The notes under the pieces were generated by a model, which was not told the origin of the DNA, did not search any database, and was given only the letters and a program-made list of their open reading frames with translations. Made by a program: the position numbers and the translations under genes. A DNA stretch of 64,000 bases from Blastobasis lacticolella (Eukaryota; Arthropoda; Insecta; Lepidoptera; Blastobasidae), in contig LR990043.1 of the NCBI GenBank assembly GCA_905147135.1, positions 17,051,584 to 17,115,583 of the forward strand, given 5' to 3'. Of the stretch, positions 1 through 10,400 are shown piece by piece. Position 1 is the stretch's first letter, and the number at the start of each line of letters is the position of its first letter.

Positions 1-701
1 AGTTACCACCTCGCGCCACCATTAGAATAAACAAAAAATAAAGTGAATAATTTTCGCAAGAAAAGCATTTTTGCCTAAATATAGGATCAAGTGTTATTTA
101 AAAGTTAGAAATTTTAATATCTCTTTCATATGGTTCCTTTGGGTAATTTGCGTACCTAGTCGTAATATAATAATCAAGTTTTATATAATTCTACAAATTC
201 TACAATATATCATAGGAGGAACTTGAAATATTTAGGCAATCACTTCCATAAGGATAACTGTAACTTAAAGAAAAAAAATCTATACAGATCATTGTGGTTT
301 TACAAACAGGGATTCTATATCTCCAGACATATAAATCACCTCTATTGTCTCAAAGGGTTGACAGTTATTATGGATACCTATCCGGCATCCCAACGCATGC
401 GTAATGCGAGATGCGGCTCGAATAGACAGTCCATGTTTCGATTATGCTAATTAACTTTGGTTTTAAATACTCCCATCAAAGAGCTAGATATAATTGACTA
501 TAGCTAGATAGGTAATGAAATTAAGTAGTTAGTATGAGCACAGAGCTAGTATTTTAGTTAATTCTTACTAAATATTTACAGAGCACCAGCCGTAATATAT
601 AACAAAAACACAAACATAATGTTTACCGCTTCTGAACTTCCAGATTATTTTAAAAGTTAAAAGGTTTGTTTAGTAAACAATATGTAATAGGAAAAACTAA
701 C
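1..701. other. AT-rich non-coding flank, probably intron of the gene starting at 901
   Basis: I see no coding sequence or recognisable repeat here. If the exon at 702-901 is real, bases 1-701 on the minus strand are its first intron, beginning with the donor GTTAGT at 701. The short open frames here have no splice or codon support. Confidence 0.5.
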
Positions 702-901
702 CTCTGAGCATAACTGGTGCCGGCTTCTGGCTGGTTTTCGTCTGTGGGGTAGCAGTGTTGTGCCGGCGGGGGCTGCCCGCCCTGCATGTAGAAGCCTCCG
801 AGGCCCACGGCTCCCAGCGGAGTCCTTCGGCCCGGCACCGACTGCGGAGGCGAGTGTGACTCCCCGACAGGCACACCATCCCAGCTCCTTCGCCCCTCCA
901 T
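702..901 (-). CDS. Putative first coding exon of an unidentified minus-strand gene (partial)
   Basis: On the minus strand an ATG at 901 sits in a strong start context (ACC before it, G after it). It opens about 66 codons rich in Gly, Pro, Ser and Gln, beginning MEGRRSWDGVPVGESHSPP. The frame runs into a good splice donor, AG|GTTAGT, with the last exon base at 702, leaving two bases of a split codon. The block is GC-rich against an AT-rich surround, and a GC-rich stretch without repeats lies just upstream, as expected of a promoter and leader. The low-complexity Gly/Pro/Ser composition resembles N-terminal regions of transcription factors, but no domain is visible and I do not recognise the protein. 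Later exons would lie left of the window. It could also be a chance open frame in a GC-rich regulatory block. Confidence 0.45.
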
Positions 902-1019
902 GGTAAACTTAGTGCATAACACTGGCCGGTTGAAATAAAAAGAAATTATGTTTTGTGTGAGGAACGCCAGTCAGCCAGTGACGTTTTTTACACTGGCTGG
1001 TTAGGAATTTAATTTTAAA

Positions 1020-1215
1020 AATGGAGCGCCATCCAGTGACGTTTGTTTGAGCGGGCGCGTTGACAGACAGTGCAGCGGTGGCGAGAAGCGGTCCACAATC
1101 GATCGCGGCACGCAGCTGGGGTGCGCACCCCTCATCTCGGAGTGAGCATTGTTCCGAGAGGCGGTGGGATTTCGCCCGAGTGCGGCCGACTGCCGCGCTG
1201 GCCGATAAGCGGACA
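1020..1215 (-). promoter_or_regulatory. GC-rich candidate promoter/leader upstream of the exon at 702-901
   Basis: About 190 bases of GC-rich, CpG-bearing, non-repetitive sequence lie in an AT-rich region, 120-310 bases upstream of the ATG at 901. No TATA box is evident on the minus strand, so a TATA-less promoter is the likeliest reading. Placement is inferred from composition and position only. Confidence 0.3.
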
Positions 1216-1853
1216 GTGGTTGATTTGGATTCCTGTTAATTATGCTTGAACTCGATATCTACGAGTATATTTCAACTTTTTTAATAACAAAAACAAACTT
1301 ACTTCATTTATTGTTACAAAAACTTTTTAGATTCATATTTTAAATACATTGTTGTGAATATGTTAATCGTTCAGCCCTTCATCTGCTCATTAATTGAATT
1401 TTTTTAAATTGATATTTTCCGAGACAATTATTCCGTTTATTAACAAAAGAAACGTATATCTAATACCTACCACTACGGTGGCAAACAAGCGTGCTATCAG
1501 TCTGGTCGTAAGCAGTTAGGTACCATTTCATAGTATGGACGTTTACAACCAAGTGTCTCAAACGAGTGTTCATAACCATCATCATCGATGTACCATATTT
1601 ATTTGCAATTAAAGGAATTGAATTATATTGAATCATTATTCATTATTAATATCCATCCATAATATCCGTGGAGAGTTTTATTATTTTCTCCACGCGGGTT
1701 GGAGTTTGGTGTTTTAAATACACAACAGAAATCGCTGCCTCTACGCTCTACACTGCTACGCTCTATGCTCTACGCTGGTCTACGGCGGTCGTATTAAGCG
1801 TTAATTAATCCTCCCTAAGCTGCGGCGCGCGCGGGCGTCGTGTGGCTATGCGC
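1216..1853. other. Non-coding intergenic stretch
   Basis: Mostly AT-rich sequence with no supported gene. A short run of CTCTACGCT-like repeats lies at about 1740-1790. A GC-rich patch immediately precedes the inverted-repeat element that starts at 1854. Confidence 0.5.
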
Positions 1854-2420
1854 ATAGGGTTGCCAGGTCCAAAAACACAAAAGCCGGACGCGGCGCTTAA
1901 TTTTACCCTAAAAGCCGGACATACCGTTTTTATAAATAGATTTTATCTGATATATGTTCCAAAAGCCGGACAATATTTCATAATAAAAAAACAATAACTT
2001 ATTAATTTTTTTTATTATGTACTCATTAATCATGTAACTAACAAAATAATCTGTTATAATTGTTTCTAATATAAAAAGTATCAATTCTACTTCTTTTACA
2101 CCTATAACACAAGTTTTGCTTACTTTGGGGCTAGATGACGCTGTGTGAAGTTGTCCAAACATATTTATTATTTATTTTAATAACAAAAAGATTCATTCTA
2201 AAAAAAAAAAACATAAAATTAGATATACTTAAAATTAAAGAGATCTGTCTTTAGGCAAATAATATCTATTTTAAATATATGTAGTATTTTAATTTCGGCG
2301 CAACTGCCACAAAAAAGGAAAATAATAAAAAGTGGGACAGGCCGGATGAGAAAATATTTGGCCGGATACGTCCGTAAAAAGCCAAACATTTCCGGCCAAA
2401 GCCGGACCTGGCAACCCTAT
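1854..2420. mobile_element. Non-autonomous DNA transposon with 17-bp terminal inverted repeats
   Basis: The ends are perfect inverted repeats: atagggttgccaggtcc at 1854-1870 and its reverse complement at 2404-2420. If the outer TA is counted as target duplication, the insertion fits a TA-targeting family such as Tc1/mariner. The motif AAAGCCGGAC and close variants recur near both ends (about 1880-1975 and 2335-2408), a subterminal array that may bind a transposase. There is no transposase frame. A fragment of a SINE tail is nested inside, at about 2094-2178. Family assignment is uncertain; the boundaries are clear. Confidence 0.7.
2094..2178 (+). mobile_element. 3' fragment of a tRNA-derived SINE (family B) nested in the element at 1854-2420
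   Basis: The stretch contains acacaagttttgcttac followed by tttggggctagatgacgctg and a short TTTATT tail. This matches the 3' part of the fuller copies at 31600-31837 (plus) and 29899-30169 (minus). The tRNA-like head is missing. Confidence 0.6.
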
Positions 2421-3564
2421 CTACGCGGATCATTTCACACGGCGTGATTTGTCACCGCGCGCCTTGCTTATCGTGTTCTTTGAAGCACTTTACTTACTGA
2501 ATCATATTAAGGATGGGTTTTATTCGTAAATAGACGTTCAGGCGTGCTTATAAAGTAAACATTTGTGCCCAAGACCGTTACTCAAACCGTCAATCAAATA
2601 GTTAACTTCGTTAAACGTTTTGTAGAAATTGCATTTTTTATGTCGTTGCGTTAGAAATCTACTCATTAAAAATGTTGGTTTGGGTTCTAGAAGTTAAAGG
2701 GTTATCATTCAAAAGTCAAACTAGAATTGACAAACTCCATGGAGAAACAATAATATTCCGATTTCGTTCGTAGTATTGTCGATGATTCTCAAATGAAAAA
2801 GAGAGAAAGAGGTGATCGATTAGTTTGACGTTTTGCATGATAAGGCCACTGGTTATGAATAAAAAAATAACCATAGAAAAGCCACGTATCAACAAGCTGC
2901 GACATTCAAATGTCCGCGGTCCTCTGGGTAGTGAGGTTAGACATTGAGTTGCTCAATATTGGTGGTCCAACAATTTAGTTTATTTTCGCTGTACGTCTAT
3001 GTTTTATGAATGCATTTCTACAGATATATACAAAAATCGTGACTGCGATTAGTTAAAATATATCGTTGCGCCTTGTCGCCCCCAATCGGTGGAGTTGTCG
3101 CGCTATAGTGGCCAGCGACAGACACATTTTTGCAAGATGGCCGCCGCCCATTGGATTAACGATTAACGGACTTGAGGAAAAACGGAAGATAACGAGTCCG
3201 TTAACATGTTTTAAAGATAACTTATCAGCTAATCCAATTTCGAATTTGAAATTAATTTCGACTAACGAGTCGAAATGTTAACTTCGTTAACTCAATTAGC
3301 CATTAATGGATTAACAGTCTTGTGCCCAGCACTGTCTAATGCAGGTAGCGTCGTTCTTAAAGATGTTGTTATAATTTGCGTAGCCCGTAGAGCTCACCGA
3401 AAACTTTTCCAGTAGTAAGTACCTAAGTAGTAGCTATAGTAGTTTTCTAGGCCAGTCGATATAGTACATAAACATTCTACTTAACAGGATTGGAATTCCA
3501 ATAAAACAATCGAGAACTCCGACAGAGCCAAATCCTTTTAAACTCGATTCATCGGGTAAAAGGC
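2421..3564. other. Non-coding intergenic stretch
   Basis: No gene or named repeat is supported. Weak repeats of ACGAGT and TTAACGGA-type words occur at about 3160-3310. The open frame at 3066-3281 has no start context or splice signals and is not called. Confidence 0.5.
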
Positions 3565-3570
3565 TGCAAA

Positions 3571-3768
3571 ATATATATGAGCCAACCCAAAACCAGTATA
3601 AAAGGAGATAACATTGCTATGCGGGGCCATAGAGATGCTAACTCATATATATTGGTTTTGGGTAGGTTGATGCGGTGCCCGCCGTACTCCACGAGCCGAT
3701 CGCTTGTTACAATAATCGTCAATCATCTCGCCGTTCAAATCGCTCACCCGTGGAGTAAGCCCCGCTAT
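3571..3768. repeat. Cluster of interleaved inverted repeats
   Basis: Two adjacent segments, atatatatgag (3571-3581) and ccaacccaaaacca (3582-3595), each have an inverted copy at 3642-3652 and 3653-3666. The copies appear in the same left-to-right order rather than nested. A 9-bp pair (tactccacg 3685-3693 with cgtggagta 3749-3757) and a 7-bp pair (gcggggc 3621-3627 with gccccgc 3759-3765) lie in and around them. This is not a simple hairpin; it suggests a rearranged foldback element. Confidence 0.5.
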
Positions 3769-3930
3769 ATCCCATGGCCTTATTTCGATGAAATTAAAAT
3801 GTTATCGGGCTCTAAACCGTTTGTTTTGGCAAAGGTCGGTATTTTGGTGAGATTTGTCTGTTATTTAGGTAGCCCGCGCGTGTATTTTGAACACGTGTAA
3901 TGAATGTATCTGTGTGCTAAGTATTTTTAT

Positions 3931-4599
3931 TAGAGATGAAACGTGAATAGTCCGTTAATATCCGGCCGGATACAGGATAGTAAAAAATGTATGAAAAGCC
4001 CATAAAAGTGATTTTGCTCATCGGAAAAAGTCTAGGGCTACTTGAATTTTCTCGAGGATGTTTGTAACTTTGTAACTTGCACGAATGTGGACATTACCTA
4101 CATACTTTGTTATACTCGTACCGGGTGACACAAAATGACCAGCGTAACATGCGTATTTCTGTCATGTGTAGTTGTGACGACAAGAGTTGTTTATTTTATT
4201 AATATAATGTAATAATTTTTCCAATTCAATAAAGGTAATTTATAAGTACTGGATTTCTCTCATCATCATTCTCTCTATTTACATATGCGATGTCCTTTGT
4301 CTTCAGTTTAAGCGAATCTTTCACTGACTGTGCTCCATGATCCATGATACATGGAAACGCAATAAATGAATTGAATTGAATTGAATTGAATTGATTATGG
4401 AGGCTAATGTGTAAGCCCGTATTTCGAAACTACGGATCCGTCTGAGGTGGGAAGAACTGTTCAGTTAAAATGCAGTCGTCTAATTTTCTACCCCACCATC
4501 ACGGCCTGCTGAATATCCGGCCGACGGATATCCGGCAATCCGGCATGTAGGCTGTCCGGATATCCGGTATCCGGAAAACAACTATCCGTTTCATCTCTA
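3931..4599. mobile_element. Non-autonomous hAT-like DNA transposon with 8-bp target duplication
   Basis: The ends are inverted copies of TAGAGATGAAACG (3931-3943 and 4587-4599), matching the TAGAG-type termini of hAT elements. An exact 8-bp direct repeat, atttttat, flanks the element at 3923-3930 and 4600-4607, the duplication length made by hAT transposases. Just inside both ends lie palindromic words built on ATCCGGC and CCGGAT, a likely subterminal binding array. There is no transposase frame, so mobility would have to be supplied in trans. A retrotransposon 3' tail lies inside at about 4300-4394. Confidence 0.8.
4300..4394 (+). mobile_element. 3' end of a non-LTR retrotransposon with (TTGAA)n tail
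   Basis: A polyadenylation-type AATAAA (within caataaatgaattg) leads into five to six copies of the pentamer TTGAA ending near 4394. The same arrangement ends the copy at 51119, and a related (TTTGA)n tail occurs on the minus strand at 27387. The upstream limit of this 5'-truncated copy is not clear. Confidence 0.5.
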
Positions 4600-4607
4600 A
4601 TTTTTAT

Positions 4608-5520
4608 ATACATTCACTCAGTTACCTATATATGTATAACAGTATATCTATCTTCAATGGGGAACTCACATTTGGGTGATTTAAGTAGCTACAACATTTA
4701 GCTGTTTTTCTAGTGTTTCCCCCGTAGTTATGTATTAACTAACTTTTCATAAACTCTGCGTTTTGTTATGTGACCTTTAAAGTGATTCTGTCAGCATATT
4801 TTGCTATATCCGACATATTTAGTTAAAATAAGCAAAATACATAGTTTTTCTTTGTTTTCATTGCCTCGGAAGGTACACGTATCTAAACGTAAGTAGGTCT
4901 AGGTAGTAGTATGTAGGTAATGTACAGGGTCTACGATGTCGTTAAGGACATCTGCAACCTAAGAAATAATCTTGTTCTTAGATCTCTAACGGATTATTGG
5001 TATTATTGCCTCCAACGAGGCAATGCAGCCAAATTTTTGGGCACCATTCCGGGGAACATAGGTAAATATTATGTGTGTACCTAATACATGTTGAAATATG
5101 GATTATTGGTTTAAGGGAAAAAATAAAAGTGCCTTAGTATTTTGTTACAAGGAAACATTTAATTATAAACTTAATAAGTAAAAAATATTTACAGCTTACA
5201 CGATCAGTTCCGACTTCTTTTAGTCTTTACAATCAATTATTACACAACATGCCCATCATTATTTGGATATGAACAGTAGATACTACACTACAAGTATATA
5301 AGCATTCTCATAGGATACGTAGGCCAATCAGTTAGCAATACCGTGAGTATATTTTAGTATCATGTGTCATTAACAATCTTTGTCAAATCGAAGCAACAGT
5401 AATACGTTTCAAATATAATAATTTATTGACATGGTAACAACATGGTACTAAAATGTACACTTATATAGGTGGTTTATTGCTGACTATTAACTATCCATAT
5501 TAACTTTACTTTTTTCTAAG
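4608..5520. other. Non-coding intergenic stretch
   Basis: AT-rich sequence without a supported gene, RNA or mobile element. Nothing further is visible. Confidence 0.5.
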
Positions 5521-5636
5521 CCCAGCTTGCACCAAATTTTTAAACACATTTAAGAATGACGTTTAACGTCATTTTGTACGAAATTTTGTGTTTATCTTAA
5601 GCTTAAATGCGATTAAGAATTTAGTGCAAGCCGCCC
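5521..5636. mobile_element. Small MITE-like foldback element
   Basis: About 29 bases at each end are inverted copies with a few mismatches. The left arm begins cttgcaccaaatttttaa near 5526; the right arm, read inverted, begins cttgcactaaattcttaa near 5630. The centre holds the palindrome tgacgtttaacgtca. A TAA-type word flanks each side. At about 115 bp it cannot encode a protein. Confidence 0.6.
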
Positions 5637-7449
5637 TTAAAAGGTAGCTATCCACTTCAACACACTTCAATTTTTAAAGAGATTTCTGAAATGTTTTACA
5701 TTTATATTTTTTGTTATAGGTACCTATTTAATTATGCAATACAGACTTCCTCCGCTAGAGCTTTGACTATTATTACTATTTGACTAGTGTGGTATTGTAC
5801 CATGATTCATACAAATACTAAAATATTACAAGCGGCTCAAATTCCGGTAATTATGTACATATCAAGTATGTCTCAAAAGCAGGTGTATATTACTCCAATT
5901 TTATTCCAGTTTAACTTCAGAACCAATCTTTCCATAATATCCAAATGTCTTTTCACAGCCTTTAATCCTATGACTAGAAGATTGTTTAACGAGTTTTTTT
6001 ATTTAGCACGTTACACCAAACTTAACTCGTTACAGTTATTGGATATACATACATCATAAATAATATCCAGCTTATAGAATTGTTATAGTATGAAAAAAAT
6101 TCACCAGTATTAACTTAATTAATACATTTAACCTTACTTAGCTAATGAGCTAGTTGTGGTCATTAATATATATACATAAAGTTTACTGGATTTTTCATAA
6201 TTAAGTGATGTTCACCATTTATAACAATCATTTTTAAATAAGAAACTGTTTCCAAATGTTATTATTTCTTTCCTATCTATGTTCTTCTGCATTCTATTTA
6301 CGACTTATGTGACATAGTAATACTGTGTATAAGTATAAAAAAGCTACAGCTTTAGCTGAAATAATCTCAACCTTTCTGTCAGAACCTGATGTGCTTTAAT
6401 TTGTACATAATTTAGATAAGTACCTAATGCAGTACAAAAATCTAGCAGCAACACTCAAGGTTCTATGCATAGAAAGGGTAAGGTACTACATAAAAAGTGA
6501 GAAAGTGTACTATCCTATAGTGTCATACTAACGACAGTTTAGTTCAACAAACATTTTTAAATTACACGAGATGATTAATTACATTATTTATCAAATATTT
6601 TTGGTAGGCTATCTACATATAAATATTTAGCAAATATCTTATTGGCACGAACGATTATGTAAGTAGGTATTTATTATGTAAATTTGGTGCCAGTTATTGT
6701 CCCAAACCTATTCTAAATTAGTTTAGCTTTTACCATAAGGAATACCAGCAAATTAAATTTGGTTAAGATAGATTTCATTTAATTACATTAGATAAAATTA
6801 ATCTTTAGTTTAGGTAACGTTGACTTTCACTTTGGTATTGCTTTGGTAAAATAATTGGCTAAAATATCATCAAGGCCTTAATTTAAGAAACTAAGAGTAA
6901 ATTGGAATTGTATAATAGGTACTTACATAATATAATTAGGTAGCTACATATTATTAAAATCCTAAACTACGTATCATTGCGTGGCTCTATAGAAAATTGT
7001 CCTTGGTCCACTTGCCTTCGCCAGTTCTTCACAATCTCCGCAAACAATTTAATTAGGTACGAATAGTTGACTAGAATTCTTTGGTTTAGATGTCTGGGTA
7101 AACTCCTCAAAAACACCGTCACTCCGACTCATTATAGAAAAAAGCTCATTATTATAGTTCCAACTTTTATATATCTCCTATGAAAACGGAGTGGCGCGAA
7201 AGGATGACGAAAGGATGACGTAACAGGATCGCAAATGAAGCACTTCCTCCCCTCCCACACTGCAGGATTCTAAAGCCGGTAACACGTACAGGCACTTTTA
7301 CACAGAGGTTTTTCTTTTTCTACTCGTATCTTAAGGTTTCACACAGCGGCGGGCAGGGGCGTGGAGGTGGAGATGCGAACTGGGACAGGCAGGCAGGCGA
7401 GCCAGCCGGCGAGGCATCAGCGCGAGCGGTGCGCAGGCGTCTGCTGCGG
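5637..7449. other. 3' flank / untranslated region of the RERG-like gene, no other gene seen
   Basis: This is downstream of the stop codon at 7452-7450 on the minus strand. A minus-strand AATAAA at 6675-6670 is one candidate polyadenylation signal, and ATTAAA variants occur nearer the stop (about 7048). The 3' end is not fixed by sequence alone. The far left part (to about 6600) looks like ordinary AT-rich intergenic DNA. Confidence 0.4.
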
Positions 7450-10400
7450 TCAGGGCGCCGCTGCCGCCAGCGCGGGCCGCGACGGCGGGGGCACCCGCGG
7501 GCACGCCACCATGGACCCGCTGCGGGGCGCCGGCGTGTTCGTGTTGCCGCCTGGAAGACAGCGTTTTGTGTTATCAAATGTGTTTCGTGTCGAGTCAGTC
7601 ATCCATTATTATCTCCCTGTCTTAATGGGGTCAGATACAACATGTGTCTTAGTAACTTTATCGAGTGGGGTCGGTACAACATATGCCTTTCCTTAATTTA
7701 ACCACATTAGCTACCTTCTAACAAATTAAGGTGGGAGTGAAATAGTTGAAGTTGGTTTCAATTACACTCTATTGATGAAGAGCAGGCTTGATTTGACTTC
7801 TACGGATTGCCTACGACGTAGATGTCGATGGTTTTATATGTAAACTTCGTAATTTCTGCGCAGCCGCATCCTACCCTGCACTACACATATCACCTCATCT
7901 ACCCAACTCACCTATTAACGAGCCGAGCATCTTAGTGACGGAGAACTTGCGCGTGCGCTGCGGCGCGCGGACTTCGCTCAAGAGACGATCCACGCAGCGG
8001 TACAGGTCGCCGGAGTTGTCAGCGACGCTCGCTTCGCTGAAAGAGGCGCCGTGCGACGCGCTCACCGTCTGGCCTTCCTTAGTTGACACCTGTAAAGAAG
8101 AGGAAGGGCTGGTGTTAAGGGAAAATAGTCCTTGTTGTAGAAGGGTCCCTATTAGGTAAATAAATAACTATGCGTCCGATCTCAATACCTTTGCAAAGTC
8201 ATTTGTGGCTTCTCGTTAAGCTCGAAAAGCTCGTTAAGCTAATGTAATAATTACCAGACCAACAGTTATAGTAATTAAGGTTGTCTCGGTTAATGTAAAT
8301 AAATTCTCGTAACTTGTATCATTTTAATACAGTACAGCTTTAATAATGCCTCTCATAATATATAGCACACTTGTATCATAATGTACTATTATGACGCCCC
8401 GGCTGGAGATTTGCTAATTAAAGATTTTAGGTCACCGAGCGCCTAAAATTGCGCGGACCAATTAACAATGTATGTATGTTTAATTAGAATTACAACATTT
8501 TGTAACACCACTAGACCTTCGTCTGACCCCGTTATGCCAATGTCGAAACATTACCCGAAGTATGTTAACCCTCGGGATAAGTTATTCAAAACAGAAGTTA
8601 ATTTTCTATACTCATAAACTAAGGTTTTCAAATTTGGGTTTTGGTGGAGCGAGTTAGTTTACTCACAATCTATGTACTTAAAGGGATTCGAGTATCTATT
8701 ACTACCTATCTATTGTTCGAACAGTCAAGTTGTCCTTTTCCCTTGTAATGTTTACGAAGTTGAAATGTTGGCATGAGAGACGGGTGTACGTAGTATCACA
8801 CAATACCGCGACAGATACGCCAAACTTTCACAATATGGCTACCTATCATTACCACAACGAGACAACTGTCTTCTTACTATTCAAGTAGTTTCACACCTTC
8901 TACTCGTATCTAAGTAGGTAGAAATAACTAGCTACTCGTTATTTGTTTAGGTACATCAGCACAGAATACTAATATTAAAGTAGACCGTTTATTTTAATTT
9001 GTTTCAAGGTACTAAGTCCGACCATTTGCGGGCTCCGTAGAACAGAGAATGGGCAGCTAAATATTCTGCGTTCTTTCAAGGCTTAATGATTGGAAATAGA
9101 ATTCCAATTATTGGATTAGGATCATAGTTTAACCGCATAAATCCACGTATATAGATGCATACTGTGCTAGGTATTTTGGCAAGTGTGGAGCAAATAATCC
9201 GGTATTATTGTTTAGTTACAAGGCGACGGAAGGTCAGCCGATCACGTTAACTGGTCAACTGTTCTAGAAATAAGCATAGATGGCCAAGAAATAAGTACTT
9301 ATATCCATCAAAACCAATCCTATCAATCAAGTTTGCTGTTGACCTCTAAATACCTACTGTTATAGGCATCTACTCTACTGTAACAATTTATATTCATGAT
9401 TCGACTAAAGTCAACAGTCTATGGTAGCAGGGTACTATAATAGAAGTCGGTAATTGGCGATTTTGCGAAGCCCACGTAATTTGATTACTCTGTTACGTAA
9501 CGCCTGTTTCGAGTAACAGATGTCCAAGTCTGGAAAAATCCAAGTCCACAAACAATTGAGCTCTTCCATTACCCGGGTAACCCCTATAAAAATATTTGTT
9601 TTCAAAAAGAGGCACTTTCAAAACAATTTTTGAAATTGAGACAATTTTATTCGTAGAAATAATTACTAAGGGCAATTTCATTTGCCAACCTAAGTAATTT
9701 ACTTTATAGAGTTTAAAAAGTAAAAACGAGTACCTATATAGGTATCTATTTATTTTGTATATTGAATTTAAGCGTGGCAACTGGAACAAAATCTCTGCCT
9801 ACCCCTACGGCAAAGAGACGTAACGTGCGTAAGTACGAGGATGTGTAGCCTAATAGATAAATGGAAGCAAATGCAAGACTAACCTGTCTAAGGTGATCCA
9901 AATCAGTCTTGTTTCCCATGACAGCGAGGGGCATGGAAGCGTGGGAGGCGGCGCCATGAGCCGGACTGGCGCTTTGAGGAGCCTTCTTCAGGGTATTCAG
10001 AACTTCTGTGGCATACTCGAAGCTGGCACGATCGGTCACCGAGTACACTAACAGGCACGCGTCAGCCCATTGGATCTAGAACAAAAGGAATGTGATGTAA
10101 GTAAGTATAGAGTTATAGTAAAACTAGCAGTACCCGCGGTTTTTATCCGCGTGCATTCATAAACTCTGCTAACCCGTGGCATCCAGTGCACACTCAGAAA
10201 GAACGTAGTTTCCGATTAGTGAAAGAATTTTTTAAATCAGAGCAATAGCAATAGCCCAACTCCTCACAACGTAGCTTTGCTAGCGATGTGCTGAAACTCT
10301 GGATTTCTGGATAGAATTTTGGGCGCTTTTTTTTGGAAGGCAATATAAAAAAGAAACGACATAATATATTTCCATCAGAAGGAGGTAAACAAAACTACGG

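Noticed and set aside
7320..7577. 85-codon minus-strand frame with Arg/Pro-rich product
   Set aside because: It is the wrong frame of the last exon of the GTPase; the spliced frame stops at 7450.
7361..7701. Overlapping plus-strand frames of 111 and 90 codons
   Set aside because: Antisense shadows of the GC-rich last exon of the minus-strand GTPase.
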